A stretch of DNA of 55,688 nt, taken from the NCBI GenBank assembly GCA_947259095.1, contig CAMYLA010000054.1:8711-64398 (forward strand), written 5' to 3'. The position numbers and the translations under genes are program-made. Position 1 is the first letter of the stretch. Every line of letters begins with the position of its first letter. The notes under the pieces are model-generated. The model was not told the origin of the DNA, searched no databases, and saw only the letters and a list, made by a program, of their open reading frames with translations. Below are positions 26,062-36,260 of the stretch, piece after piece. The stretch is from an uncultured Acidimicrobiaceae bacterium. Its GTDB lineage: Bacteria; Actinomycetota; Acidimicrobiia; Acidimicrobiales; SZUA-35.

Positions 26062-27462
26062 ATGGACGTTGACGTTGATGTTGATGTTGCCATCCTCGGT
26101 GGCGGGGCGGCCGGGCTGTCGGCGGCCAGAGAGACCGTCCGTCGTGGTGGGAAGCCGGTCATCGTCAACGCCGGGCCGCTGGGTGGCGACTGCACCTTCA
26201 CCGGCTGTGTGCCGTCGAAAACGGTCATCGAGGCGGCGAATCGTGGCCTGGGTTTCGCCGAGGCATTCGAACGGGCCCGACTGGTGATCGAACGGATCGC
26301 CGCCACCGAGACGGCGGCCAGGCTGGCGGAGGAGGGCGTTGCCGTCATCGACGACGAGGGCACGCTGACGATCCGCAACGGCAGGCCGGCCATCGTCGCC
26401 GGTGGCCGCACCATCGGAGCAAAGGGGATCGTGCTGGCCCTCGGCTCCCGCCCGTTCGTTCCCGCCATCCCCGGCCTTGGCGATGTCGACCACCTGACGA
26501 CTGAGAATCTGTGGGACCTGCCCAGCCCACCGGCGTCGATGGCGGTGATCGGCGGTGGGGCCATCGGCTGCGAGCTCTCCCAGGCCCTGGCCGGATTGGG
26601 CGTCGATGTCACCGTGGTCGAGATGGCGGATCGGCTCCTGGCCAGGGAGGAGCTGCGGGCGTCATCGATCGCCACCGATGCGCTGAAATCGGCCGGCGTC
26701 GAGGTGCTGACCGGGGTGACCGTTGTCGGTGCGGCGAAGGGTGGCCACGGCACACTGTTGACCCTGGATGATGGCCGGGTGCTCGACACCGAGCAGACCT
26801 TGGTGGCCGTTGGTCGCCGGCCGAACTCGCACCGTGGTGGCCTGGCGGAGGCCGGGATCGAGCTCGAGCGTGGGGCCGTGGTGAACGGTGACGATCTGTC
26901 GACCTCGCTCAAGGGTGTGTACGTGGCCGGTGATCTGTCCGGCCGCCTCCAATTCACCCATGCCGCAGACCATATGGGCCGGTTGGCGGTGACCAACATC
27001 CTCAGCCGTATGGCTCGGCTTCGCCCGGCCCGGTTCAGGTCGGGGCAGATTCCATGGGTGACCTTCACCCGGCCCGAGATCGCCAGGATCGGCCTGTCGG
27101 AGTCGGAGGCGGCCAGGACGGTCGATGGTGCGATGGTGGCCGAGTTGCCGCTCACCGAACACGACCGGGCGCTGACCGCCTTCGCCACCGACGGCTACAT
27201 CAAGCTCATCGCCGGTCCCCGTCCCGGTCTCGGCATGGCCGGTGGCGGCCGGATCGTCGGGGCAACGATCGTGGCCGAGCGGGCGGGAGAGATGATCTCC
27301 GAACTTTCGCTGGCGGTCAGGGTGGGCGCCTTCACCGGTCGGCTGGCCCAGACCGTGCACCCCTATCCCACCTGGTCCTGCGGGCTGGCGAAAGCGGCCG
27401 CCCAGTTCTTCACCACCATCGAGGGTCGGACGGCCAGACCGGCGGCGGAAGAATCGGCGTGA
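26062..27462 (+). CDS. Pyridine nucleotide-disulfide oxidoreductase (class I, MerA/Lpd-like)
   Basis: 466 residues. FAD-binding GGGAAGLSAA at 13-22, the redox disulfide C44-TFTG-C49 in GGDCTFTGCVPSK, NAD(P)-binding GGGAIGCELSQALAGLG near 170, a second FAD motif ending GVYVAGD, and the C-terminal dimer domain with HPYPTWS, where the His is the usual base. The HP-x-P-T context is that of the mercuric-reductase-like/YkgC branch rather than true lipoamide dehydrogenase (HPTLSE). No mercury or 2-oxoacid dehydrogenase gene is nearby, so the substrate is unknown; mycothione reductase is a conceivable role but unproven. The start codes for four Asp-Val pairs. Confidence 0.88.
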   Translation: MDVDVDVDVAILGGGAAGLSAARETVRRGGKPVIVNAGPLGGDCTFTGCVPSKTVIEAANRGLGFAEAFERARLVIERIAATETAARLAEEGVAVIDDEGTLTIRNGRPAIVAGGRTIGAKGIVLALGSRPFVPAIPGLGDVDHLTTENLWDLPSPPASMAVIGGGAIGCELSQALAGLGVDVTVVEMADRLLAREELRASSIATDALKSAGVEVLTGVTVVGAAKGGHGTLLTLDDGRVLDTEQTLVAVGRRPNSHRGGLAEAGIELERGAVVNGDDLSTSLKGVYVAGDLSGRLQFTHAADHMGRLAVTNILSRMARLRPARFRSGQIPWVTFTRPEIARIGLSESEAARTVDGAMVAELPLTEHDRALTAFATDGYIKLIAGPRPGLGMAGGGRIVGATIVAERAGEMISELSLAVRVGAFTGRLAQTVHPYPTWSCGLAKAAAQFFTTIEGRTARPAAEESA

Positions 27463-27480
27463 TGTGCCGGTTGGCGGTGT

Positions 27481-28821
27481 ATGGCTGCTTATCGTTCGAG
27501 AATCGCCGACGACGCCTCACCCTCCGGCAAGCGAACCGGCGGCGAAACCCTCGGCCGCCTGCTGGCCGTTGTGGTTGCGTCGGCCATGGTGATCGCCGCC
27601 TGCAGCAGCGGCGACGATGGGGCCGCCGATCGGCAATCCAAATCCGTGGCCGCCGGTGACGATGACGAGTCCGACGGCGGGGGACCGGCACCCTCGGAGG
27701 ACGACGCAGCCGCAGGGCAGACCGACCCTGACTTCGACTACGGCGCCGTCGACTACGAGGCCGAGCCGGTCGACAGCGCGCTGCTCGGCAACCGATCCAA
27801 TCCCGGCTTCCCCCCGCCGGTGATCGAGCCGGCCTTGATCCGTTCCGGCGGCGTGCCCCCCGATGGCATCCCGCCCATCGATGATCCGCAGTTCGTGGCG
27901 GTGGCCGAGGCCGACTTCGTCGGGGACGTGGAGGCGGTCATCTCGGTGGAGGTCGGCGGTGAGGCTCGGGCCTATCCGATCCAGATCCTGATCTGGCACG
28001 AGATCGTCAACGACGAGTTCGGCGATATGCCGGTGGCGGTGACCTACTGCCCACTGTGCAACTCGGCCTTGGCCTTCGACCGCCGGGTCGGGAGCCGGAC
28101 CCTGGACTTCGGCACATCGGGCGAGCTCTACCAGTCGGCGCTGGTCATGTACGACCGGCAGACCGGTTCGCTCTGGGCCCACTTCACCGGCCAGGGATTG
28201 GTCGGCCACTACGCCGGGGCCGAACTGGCTTTCATCCCGGCCCAGACCATCTCGTTCGCCCAGTTCCGGGAGGCCCACCCCGAAGGCCTGGTGCTGACCC
28301 AGGAGACCGGGGCATCCCGGCCCTACGGCCAGAACCCCTATCCCGGCTACGACTTCGAGGAATCAGATCCGATCGGGGCCTTTTTCAACGGCGAGATCGA
28401 CCGGACGCTTCCGGCCAAGGCCAGGATCGTCGGTGTCAGTGATGAGCTCGGGTCGGTGGCGGTCCGGTTGGAGGATCTCCAAGCGCAACCCGTGATCCAG
28501 ATCACCGACGGTGGCCGGAACCTGGTGGTACTCCACCGTTCGGGCCTGGCCTCGGCACTGGACAGCGCCCAGGTCGACGGTGGCCGCGATGTCGGTCAGA
28601 CCGGTGTCTTCGTGGCCGAGGGGCCAGACGGCACCGCCTTGACCTTCACCGCTGACGGCGACGAGTTCGTCGACGATCAGACCGGCTCGACGTGGAATGT
28701 GGTTGGACAGGCCATCGACGGCCCGCTGGCCGGCGAATCGCTCACTGCGGTGACCCACCTCGACACGTTCTGGTTCGCCTGGGCCACCTACCGTCCCGAC
28801 ACCGTGGTGATCCAGCCCTGA
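27481..28821 (+). CDS. DUF3179 domain lipoprotein
   Basis: 446 residues. Lipobox VIAAC with Cys41 after a hydrophobic stretch, then an acidic linker (about 45-85), then the DUF3179 domain with RAYPIQILIWHEIVND, the conserved CPLCNSALAFDR motif, QTGSLWAHFTG, and FWFAWATYRPDT at the end. The function of the domain is not established; the CxxC-like CPLC motif suggests redox or metal binding outside the membrane. It starts 18 bp after the disulfide oxidoreductase, and the pair may work together. Confidence 0.88.
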   Translation: MAAYRSRIADDASPSGKRTGGETLGRLLAVVVASAMVIAACSSGDDGAADRQSKSVAAGDDDESDGGGPAPSEDDAAAGQTDPDFDYGAVDYEAEPVDSALLGNRSNPGFPPPVIEPALIRSGGVPPDGIPPIDDPQFVAVAEADFVGDVEAVISVEVGGEARAYPIQILIWHEIVNDEFGDMPVAVTYCPLCNSALAFDRRVGSRTLDFGTSGELYQSALVMYDRQTGSLWAHFTGQGLVGHYAGAELAFIPAQTISFAQFREAHPEGLVLTQETGASRPYGQNPYPGYDFEESDPIGAFFNGEIDRTLPAKARIVGVSDELGSVAVRLEDLQAQPVIQITDGGRNLVVLHRSGLASALDSAQVDGGRDVGQTGVFVAEGPDGTALTFTADGDEFVDDQTGSTWNVVGQAIDGPLAGESLTAVTHLDTFWFAWATYRPDTVVIQP

Positions 28822-28824
28822 AAG

Positions 28825-28861
28825 TCCGCTGGCCCGATCCGCTTCGGACCGGGCCAGCGGA
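28825..28861. terminator. Bidirectional hairpin between convergent genes
   Basis: TCCGCTGGCCCGATCC pairs with GGACCGGGCCAGCGGA (15 of 16 bp) around a GCTTC loop, 3 nt after the DUF3179 stop and 50 nt before the leuA stop. No T-run, so either a rho-type-assisted or a hairpin-only terminator usable from both sides. Confidence 0.6.
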
Positions 28862-28911
28862 TCGGGCCATGATCGGCGTTCGTCGCGACAGGCCGGGCGA
28901 TCTCGGGCGGG

Positions 28912-30954
<2,043 letters not shown>

Positions 30955-31218
30955 TCAGTCCGCCGACTCGAGCGTCTCGCCGAATTGGCGCAGTGCGGCC
31001 AGGACCTGTGGGTCGATCTCATGGCGTCTGGAGGCCAGGCTGGCCTTGATCGTCTCGTAGACCTGCGATTCCCGATCGCATTCGGTGCAGACGTCCAGGT
31101 GGCCGGCCACCTTTCTTGCGGTGTCGGCGTCGATCTCACCGTCGAGGTACGACTGGAGCACCTCCATGATCTCCTCACAGGTCGGACGACCGCGGAGCCT
31201 GTTCAGCAAACGCATCAT
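30955..31218 (-). CDS. RsrA-like zinc anti-sigma factor
   Basis: 87 residues. It has Cys14, then His40, Cys44 and Cys47 in GHLDVCTECD, the H-x3-C-x2-C ZAS motif. The Cys14-to-His40 spacing of 26 equals the Cys11-to-His37 spacing of Streptomyces RsrA, whose Cys11-Cys44 disulfide releases SigR under thiol oxidation. Both positions are conserved here (Cys14, Cys47), so thiol-disulfide sensing is expected. It is translationally coupled to the sigma gene (CGATGATG overlap). ATG at 31218; a second ATG follows immediately. Confidence 0.85.
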   Translation of the reverse strand: MMRLLNRLRGRPTCEEIMEVLQSYLDGEIDADTARKVAGHLDVCTECDRESQVYETIKASLASRRHEIDPQVLAALRQFGETLESAD

Positions 31219-31775
31219 CGGAATGGCACCTCCCGGTCGAGTCCGGTCTCTTGCAGGTGTTCGCGGATTCGTTTCCTGGCCCGGTGGAGCCTGCTCATGA
31301 CCGTGCCCACCGGGATGTCGAGCACGTCTGCCGCCTCCTGGTAGGCCAGGCCGTTGAGGTCCACCAGCTCCACCACCTCCCGGAACGAATCCGGCAGCGC
31401 ACGGAAGGCTTGGTCGACGGATGCGTCGAGGATCGGGTCGACGACCAGCGACTCCGGATCGTCGTTGTCTGCGAAGTCCAGGGAGCGTTCGAACGTGGCG
31501 TCGGGGTCGTCGAGCAGGTCCGGCTTCTTCTTTCGGGCCCGGTTGATGTTGGCGTTGCGCATGATGGTCAGCAGCCACGCCCGGGGGTAGCGTCCGTCGA
31601 ATCGTTCGATGGCCCGGAAGGCCCGCAGCAGCGTGTCCTGGACCAGGTCCTGGGCTTCGGCGTCGGACCGGGTGAGGGACCATGCGGTGCGGTACAGGAC
31701 GTCGAGTTCCGGAAGCACGTATCTCTCGAACGATGACTGTTGTTCGGTTGGTGCACCAGTCATGACAACGACCAT
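31215..31775 (-). CDS. ECF sigma factor, SigR/SigH-like
   Basis: 186 residues. Region 2 spans about 20-90, including YRTAWSLTRSDAEAQDLVQDT, FDGRYPRAWLLTIMRN and NINRARKKKP, which is close to the RAWLYRI..N..IN..RKK block of SigR. Region 4 spans about 125-175 with LALAYQEAADVLDIPVGTVMSRLHRARK-type helix-turn-helix. It precedes and overlaps the RsrA-like anti-sigma gene and carries a SigR-type promoter of its own, which argues for positive autoregulation in response to disulfide stress. Start at 31775, almost at the expected transcription start; the ATG at 31763 is an alternative. Confidence 0.88.
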   Translation of the reverse strand: MVVVMTGAPTEQQSSFERYVLPELDVLYRTAWSLTRSDAEAQDLVQDTLLRAFRAIERFDGRYPRAWLLTIMRNANINRARKKKPDLLDDPDATFERSLDFADNDDPESLVVDPILDASVDQAFRALPDSFREVVELVDLNGLAYQEAADVLDIPVGTVMSRLHRARKRIREHLQETGLDREVPFR

Positions 31776-31784
31776 CCTCCCGGG

Positions 31785-31810
31785 AACCGATGAGCGTTCC
31801 GTAGCATTCC
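31785..31810 (-). promoter_or_regulatory. SigR-type autoregulatory promoter
   Basis: On the minus strand GGAAT (31810-31806), 18 nt, then GTT (31787-31785). This equals the SigR consensus GGAAT-N18-GTT of Streptomyces and the SigH promoters of mycobacteria. The GTT lies about 10 nt before the sigma gene's first ATG. Confidence 0.75.
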
Positions 31811-31880
31811 CCCATCCTGGCAGCTCGCCGGTGGTCGTGATGCAGCGGGCCGCCGAGAACGGCAGGAAATCATCGCACGT

Positions 31881-32393
31881 TCAGATTCGCTCGAAGGTCC
31901 AGAACCGGGGCCGGTCGCCGTCGTACGGCATGGTGCCGTGGAACGTCCGCTCGTCACCGTCGAAGACAAGTGGGACGAAGTGGCGATCGCCGGCCCACAT
32001 CGGCAACTCGGGATCCGGTGCGTCGCATGCCGCCAGGAATTGTCGACGGTCGACCCACTCCAGCGGGCCTTCGTCATTCGAGGGGGGAGGCTCGCCGGTC
32101 CAGCGGTCGACGAGGAAGATGAAGCCGAGCCATTGCTCCCGCTTCGGCCCGAAGTCGGTCCAGGTGATGGTACCCCGCATGGTGAAGCTGGTCAGGGTGA
32201 CCTCGGCCTCCTCCATCAGTTCGCGGCGCAGGCCGGCAACCACCGATTCGTCGGGCTCCAGCTTGCCGCCGAGTCCGTTGACCTTGCCGAAGTGGTCGTC
32301 ACCGGGCCTGGCATTTCGACGAACCAGCAGGACTCGATCGGCGTTGCGATCCCACAGATAGGCCAGCGTGCCCACGATCGGCGTGAATCTCAT
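31881..32393 (-). CDS. NUDIX hydrolase (MTH1/MutT-like)
   Basis: 170 residues. The NUDIX box is at 42-65 (GGKLEPDES, then RRELMEEAEV); the last Gly of the consensus is Glu here. The VNGLGGK preceding it and the length recall MTH1/8-oxo-dGTPase-type proteins, which cleanse oxidised nucleotides. It is 105 bp upstream of sigR and on the same strand, but the SigR-type promoter lies between them, so it is not under that promoter. ATG at 32393 fits the start of the fold (MRFTPIVGTLAYLW); an upstream in-frame ATG at 32405 exists. Confidence 0.85.
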   Translation of the reverse strand: MRFTPIVGTLAYLWDRNADRVLLVRRNARPGDDHFGKVNGLGGKLEPDESVVAGLRRELMEEAEVTLTSFTMRGTITWTDFGPKREQWLGFIFLVDRWTGEPPPSNDEGPLEWVDRRQFLAACDAPDPELPMWAGDRHFVPLVFDGDERTFHGTMPYDGDRPRFWTFERI

Positions 32394-32601
32394 GATGGGC
32401 CGCATGGTAGGTGGCGAGAAGGTGATCGCTGCAGGATCCACGGGCCGAAATCGAGAATAAGTGGGAAATCGTTCGAGGCTGCAGCCCTCCGGACCGGCGG
32501 TTCGTTGTGGGCCGGGCCCGCACCATCCACGCCGACCGCCGCCGCTTCGCCGGGTTCGGCGCTATCGGGCCTCCGCTCGGCCCGAAATCCGGGCCGAGGA
32601 G

Positions 32602-32631
32602 CCAAAACCCCACTGTTTCAGCGGGTTTTGG
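32602..32631. repeat. Perfect 9-bp inverted repeat
   Basis: CCAAAACCC pairs with GGGTTTTGG around a 12-nt loop. In the middle of the NUDIX-HU intergenic region; could be a regulator site or a leader hairpin. Confidence 0.5.
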
Positions 32632-32729
32632 TCGGCTCGTTTCGATTCCGGATCGGACTGTCCGGCCGCGTCGCCAGGTTGTCGACCCCGGCCCAACGAT
32701 CGTTTGTGATTTGGATCAGGTCGCTCGAA

Positions 32730-32746
32730 CCGCACTATTGGTGCGG
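32730..32746. repeat. Inverted repeat CCGCAC/GTGCGG
   Basis: Two perfect 6-bp arms separated by TATTG, about 30 bp upstream of the TTGACA box of the HU gene. Confidence 0.4.
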
Positions 32747-32763
32747 ATTGCCGGTCCCCGAAA

Positions 32764-32782
32764 GATTTCGAAATCCTTGACA
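32764..32782 (+). promoter_or_regulatory. Palindrome abutting a TTGACA -35 box of the HU gene
   Basis: GATTTCGAAATC (32764-32775) is a perfect 12-bp palindrome followed one base later by TTGACA (32777-32782). A repressor bound there would cover the -35. The -10 is not evident at 16-18 bp. Confidence 0.4.
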
Positions 32783-32856
32783 TTGTGATTCGCCCGGGCT
32801 CCACTTTGCCAGGTCCCTCCGTACTGGCGGGCTGACGAAGAACGAATGGAGTTCGC

Positions 32857-33135
32857 ATGAACAAGACAGAACTGATTGACAATGTCGCCGATCGCAGTGG
32901 GGTCTCGAAGAAGGACGTCGAGGCGTCGATCAGCGGCATGCTCGACGTCGTCGCCGAGACGGTCTCCAAGGGTGGTGACGTGACCATCCAGGGTTGGCTC
33001 AAGTTCGAGCAGGTGACCCGCAAGGCCAGGATGGGTCACAATCCCCAGACCGGCGAGAAGATGCCGATCCCGGAGTCGAAGGCTGCGAAGGTCAGTGCGC
33101 TGACAAAGCTGAAGGCCGCCGGCAAGGGCAACTGA
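32857..33135 (+). CDS. HU-family DNA-binding protein
   Basis: 92 residues, standard HU/IHF length and fold: MNKTELIDNVADRSG at the start, the KGGDVTIQGWLKFEQVTRKAR stretch, then the arm with GHNPQTGEKMPIPESKA. It bends and compacts DNA as a dimer. It lacks the Lys/Ala-rich C-terminal tail of mycobacterial HupB. ATG with GGAG upstream. The P in the arm (MPIPESK) is the residue that intercalates DNA in this family. Confidence 0.94.
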   Translation: MNKTELIDNVADRSGVSKKDVEASISGMLDVVAETVSKGGDVTIQGWLKFEQVTRKARMGHNPQTGEKMPIPESKAAKVSALTKLKAAGKGN

Positions 33136-33311
33136 GCCTCTCCGGCGCAATGACCACGCGACGGGCGCCTCCATGCCGGCTCGGCCGGTGATGGGCGCCC
33201 GTCCGGTGCGGCATCGCCGCAGTCCCACGGCGCCACAACGGCCACGATGTCGCCGGGTCCGGTCCCGGCTACGATCGAAGCTCCATCCCCGATGCCGGAA
33301 AGGGTGCTGCG

Positions 33312-33737
33312 GTGAGTCTGCCCGAACCCCGAGAACTCCTCCCGCACCGCCCACCGTTCCTGTTCGTGGATCGACTGGTGGAACTGACGCCGGGCGAACG
33401 GGTGACCGGGTCTTGGCACCTCACCGGTGACGAGTGGTTCTTCCCCGGACACTTCCCAGGTCGGCCGACACTGCCCGGGGTGCTGATGCTGGAATCGCTG
33501 GCCCAGGTCGGTGCCTGCGGCGTGCTGGCCGAGCCGCGCTTCGCCGGTCGGCTTCCCCTGTTCGGGGGGGCGGCCAAGGTCAGGTTCCGCCGACAGGTCG
33601 TGCCGGGGGAGACCCTCGACGTGACCGTCGAGCTCACCAGGCTCGGATCCCGCGCCGGCAAGGGCCACGGTGTGGCGTCGGTGGCCGGTGAGGCGGCGTG
33701 CCAGGCCGAACTGACCTTCGTCATCGTCGACCCCTGA
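33312..33737 (+). CDS. 3-Hydroxyacyl-ACP dehydratase, FabZ-like
   Basis: 141 residues, hot-dog fold. LLPHRPPFLFVDRLVEL at the start, WFFPGHFPGRPTLPGVLM with the catalytic His, and LESLAQVGA with the acidic residue position match FabZ. It dehydrates 3-hydroxyacyl-ACP in fatty acid elongation. It is on the plus strand, about 1 kb from the end of the fab cluster on the other strand, which itself lacks a dehydratase, so it may complete that set. GTG at 33312. Confidence 0.88.
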   Translation: MSLPEPRELLPHRPPFLFVDRLVELTPGERVTGSWHLTGDEWFFPGHFPGRPTLPGVLMLESLAQVGACGVLAEPRFAGRLPLFGGAAKVRFRRQVVPGETLDVTVELTRLGSRAGKGHGVASVAGEAACQAELTFVIVDP

Positions 33738-33742
33738 GCCCG

Positions 33743-34795
33743 TTGGCTCCCCGCCGGGCCGAACCGCACCGATTTCTGACCTACTTGCGCCCCGCCCGGT
33801 TCGCTCTGTCGCTGCTGCTCGCCACCGGCCTGGCCGTCGCCTGTTCCGGTGGTGGCCGATCGGGGGTCGCCGGGGTGGTGGTGGCGGAAGGGTTCTCGAT
33901 CGAGGAGGTCGTCACCGGGCTGGATGGGCCGACCCAGCTCACCGGTTTCGGAAACGGCGCCCTCCTGCTTGCCGAACTGGCCGGGGGCGAGTCCGAGGGA
34001 ACCGGCCGGGTCGTGGCCATCACGGTCGACGGTGAGCGGGAGCTCCTGTTCGATGGGCTGTTGACCCCGACCGGGGTGGCGGTCCTCGGCGACGAGATCT
34101 GGGTGATGGAGCAGCGAACCCTGTCCAAGGGTCCGATCACCGGCGGGACGTTGACCCCGGTACTGGGGCCGCTGCCGTACAACGGTCGGTCGGAGACCAC
34201 CCTCACGGCCACCCCCGGCGGGACCCTGCTCTACGGCACCAGCGGTTCGTTGGCGGCCGACACCCCGGCCGATGCGTCGGGGACGCTGTGGGAACTGGAG
34301 CGGGACGGCACCTCGACCCCGCTGTCGGCCGGTTTCAAGAACCCCTACGCCCACGTCATCGACGGAGACGGGGGACTGTGGGTCACGGAGATCTCCGATG
34401 GCAGCTTCGATGGCCGCGGCGCTCCGGACGAACTGGTGGCGGTCACCCCGGGGGTCGATCACGGCTGGCCCCGGTGCGTCGGTGATCGGGTGGCGGTCGA
34501 GCAGTACGGTGGTGATACCGCCGGGTGCGAGGCCGGGCCGCCTTCACACGCCCTGTTTTCACCGGGGGCCACCCCGACCTCGGTGGCGGTCGCCCCGTGG
34601 GACCCCGACACACTGGTGGTCGCACTGTGGGGCGAGGAACGGGTGGTCACCGTCCCACGGACTGCGACCGCCACGCCCCATCAGCCGGTTGATCTGCTCA
34701 CCGGCGACCTGCGGCCGCAGCACCTGTTGGCCGATGGCGACCGGCTCCTGGTGGTCGACTTCGACGGTGGCCGGATCCTCTCGTTGTCGAGGTAG
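33743..34795 (+). CDS. Lipoprotein beta-propeller, glucose/sorbosone dehydrogenase-like
   Basis: 350 residues from the TTG at 33743. A GTG at 33698 would overlap the FabZ-like gene by 40 nt and give a long N-terminus. The signal has a basic start, a hydrophobic run and a lipobox at Cys34 (GLAVAC). The mature part is a beta propeller; GFKNPYAHVIDGDGGLWVTE and GAPDELVAVTPGVDHGWPRC correspond to the 'R/K-N-P-y-g...D....W..E' and 'G.nyGWP' motifs of PQQ-dependent sugar dehydrogenases. The catalytic His of true GDHs cannot be placed confidently, so the enzyme activity is uncertain; ScyD-like propellers are an alternative. Confidence 0.78.
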   Translation: MAPRRAEPHRFLTYLRPARFALSLLLATGLAVACSGGGRSGVAGVVVAEGFSIEEVVTGLDGPTQLTGFGNGALLLAELAGGESEGTGRVVAITVDGERELLFDGLLTPTGVAVLGDEIWVMEQRTLSKGPITGGTLTPVLGPLPYNGRSETTLTATPGGTLLYGTSGSLAADTPADASGTLWELERDGTSTPLSAGFKNPYAHVIDGDGGLWVTEISDGSFDGRGAPDELVAVTPGVDHGWPRCVGDRVAVEQYGGDTAGCEAGPPSHALFSPGATPTSVAVAPWDPDTLVVALWGEERVVTVPRTATATPHQPVDLLTGDLRPQHLLADGDRLLVVDFDGGRILSLSR

Positions 34796-34815
34796 GAGCG
34801 CCCGCGGGCGGCGGA

Positions 34816-35985
34816 TCAGGCCGGTGCGATCACCACGGTGCCGTTGTGACCGCCGAATCCGAAGCTGTTGGAGAGCGACGGCCCCGGCTCCCATTCCCGG
34901 GCCTCACCCATCACCAGGTCGATGTCGGGCAGCTCGGGGTCGGGATCGACGAGACCGAACGTCGGAGGCACCAGCCGGTGCCGGATCGACAACAGCACCG
35001 CCGCCGCCTCGAGGGCACCAGCGGCGCCCAGCGCATGGCCGGTCACGCCCTTGGTCGAGGTCACGATCGGGCCCGGGGTGCCGAACACCTTGGCCACGGC
35101 GTGGGCCTCGGCTGCGTCGTTCAGGGCCGTCGACGTTCCGTGGGCGTTGATGTGAACCACATCGGAGGCCCCGATCTCGGCGTCGGCCAAGGCCTGTTCC
35201 ATACACTGGATGGCCCCGGAGCCGCCCGGTGCCGGGGCGGTGATGTGGTAGGCATCGGCGGTACTGGCCGAGCCGAGCACCAGGCCCAGGATCTCCGCCC
35301 CTCTGGCCTTGGCCACCTCCAGCTTCTCGAGCACCAGCACCGCGGCGCCTTCGGACATGACGAACCCATCCCTGGCGATGTCGAACGGCTTCGAATGACC
35401 GCTGGAGGACAGGGCCGTCATGTTGCGGAAACCGGCCAACGCCGTTGGGGTGAACGGCGCCTCGCTGCCACCGGCCACCATCACGTCGCATCGGCCGGAC
35501 CGGATGGCGTTCGTTGCGTTCCCGATCGAATGGGTCCCGGCGGCGCAGGCGGTCACGGTGGCCTCACACGGCCCTTGCAGGCCGTACTTCATGGAGACCG
35601 CAGCGGCGGCGGCGTTCGGCATCATCATCGGGATCAGGAACGGCGACACCCGTCGATCGCCCTTTTCGTGGCGAATGACGATCTGTTCCTCATTGGTGGC
35701 GATCCCGCCGATACCGGTGCCGATCATCACCCCGATCCTGCTGGGGTCGGTGTCGAGCGAACCCGCACCTTCCAGGGCCATGGCTGCCGCACCGAGCGCA
35801 TACTGGGTGAAGAGGTCGGCCCGCCGTGCCGTCTTGGGGTTCTCGAAGTAGGGCTGTGGGTCCCAATCCGGCACTCGGCGGTCGCCGTCGGCCGGTTGGC
35901 GAAGCAGACCCTGCCAGAACGCGTCGGCACCGACGCCGCAGGGCGCGACAACCCCCAGTCCGGTGACGGCAACCGCCTCGGCCAT
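34816..35985 (-). CDS. fabF: 3-Oxoacyl-ACP synthase II (FabF)
   Basis: 389 residues, type II elongating condensing enzyme. The nucleophile is Cys147 in TACAAGTHSIG; the two active-site His are in NAHGTSTALND and TGHALGAAGALEA. VTGLGVVAPCGVGAD at the N-terminus and SFGFGGHNGTVV at the end are typical. ATG at 35985 overlaps the acpP stop (TGATG), so acpP and fabF are translationally coupled. Confidence 0.95.
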   Translation of the reverse strand: MAEAVAVTGLGVVAPCGVGADAFWQGLLRQPADGDRRVPDWDPQPYFENPKTARRADLFTQYALGAAAMALEGAGSLDTDPSRIGVMIGTGIGGIATNEEQIVIRHEKGDRRVSPFLIPMMMPNAAAAAVSMKYGLQGPCEATVTACAAGTHSIGNATNAIRSGRCDVMVAGGSEAPFTPTALAGFRNMTALSSSGHSKPFDIARDGFVMSEGAAVLVLEKLEVAKARGAEILGLVLGSASTADAYHITAPAPGGSGAIQCMEQALADAEIGASDVVHINAHGTSTALNDAAEAHAVAKVFGTPGPIVTSTKGVTGHALGAAGALEAAAVLLSIRHRLVPPTFGLVDPDPELPDIDLVMGEAREWEPGPSLSNSFGFGGHNGTVVIAPA

Positions 35986-36224
35986 CAGAGCTTGCCCGTC
36001 ACGAGGTTGTAGGCGGCGCCGACGGTCTCGATGCCCTCCAGCTCCTCCTCCTCGACCGAGACGTCGAACTCCTCCTCGAGGGCCATGACCAGCTCGACCA
36101 AATCGAGGCTGTCGGCGTCGAGATCCTCGGCGAATCGGGCTTCCTTCGTCACCTTGCTCACGTCGACCGAAAGCACCTCGACGGCGCATTTCTGAAACTG
36201 TGCGAACTGTGCATCATCACTCAC
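35985..36224 (-). CDS. acpP: Acyl carrier protein
   Basis: 79 residues from the GTG at 36224, preceded by AGGAGG (36236-36231) at 6 nt. The phosphopantetheine attachment site is Ser39 in DLDADSLDLVELVM. Acidic helices and length are those of AcpP. The longer frame to 36320 would add 32 residues that do not belong to the family. The 16-bp palindrome at 36261-36276 lies upstream. Confidence 0.94.
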   Translation of the reverse strand: MSDDAQFAQFQKCAVEVLSVDVSKVTKEARFAEDLDADSLDLVELVMALEEEFDVSVEEEELEGIETVGAAYNLVTGKL

Positions 36225-36260
36225 GTCGTTCCTCCTGGAACTCTCACTTGCGAATTCATT

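Larger units (their letters stand above)
32394..32856. other. Divergent regulatory region before the HU gene
   Basis: 463 bp without a gene. It holds three inverted repeats listed separately (32602-32631, 32730-32746, 32764-32775) and a TTGACA at 32777-32782. The DNA is less GC-rich in its right half. Confidence 0.6.

Noticed and set aside
26062..26090. Functional tandem repeat in the start of the disulfide oxidoreductase
   Set aside because: The GACGTT/GATGTT units code for four Asp-Val pairs before the FAD fold; too short to treat as a regulatory or variable repeat without strain data.
33698..33743. Start of the beta-propeller lipoprotein at GTG 33698
   Set aside because: It overlaps the FabZ-like gene by 40 nt and gives a 49-residue region before the lipid Cys; the TTG at 33743 gives a normal lipoprotein signal, although GGTGAGG before 33698 keeps it possible.
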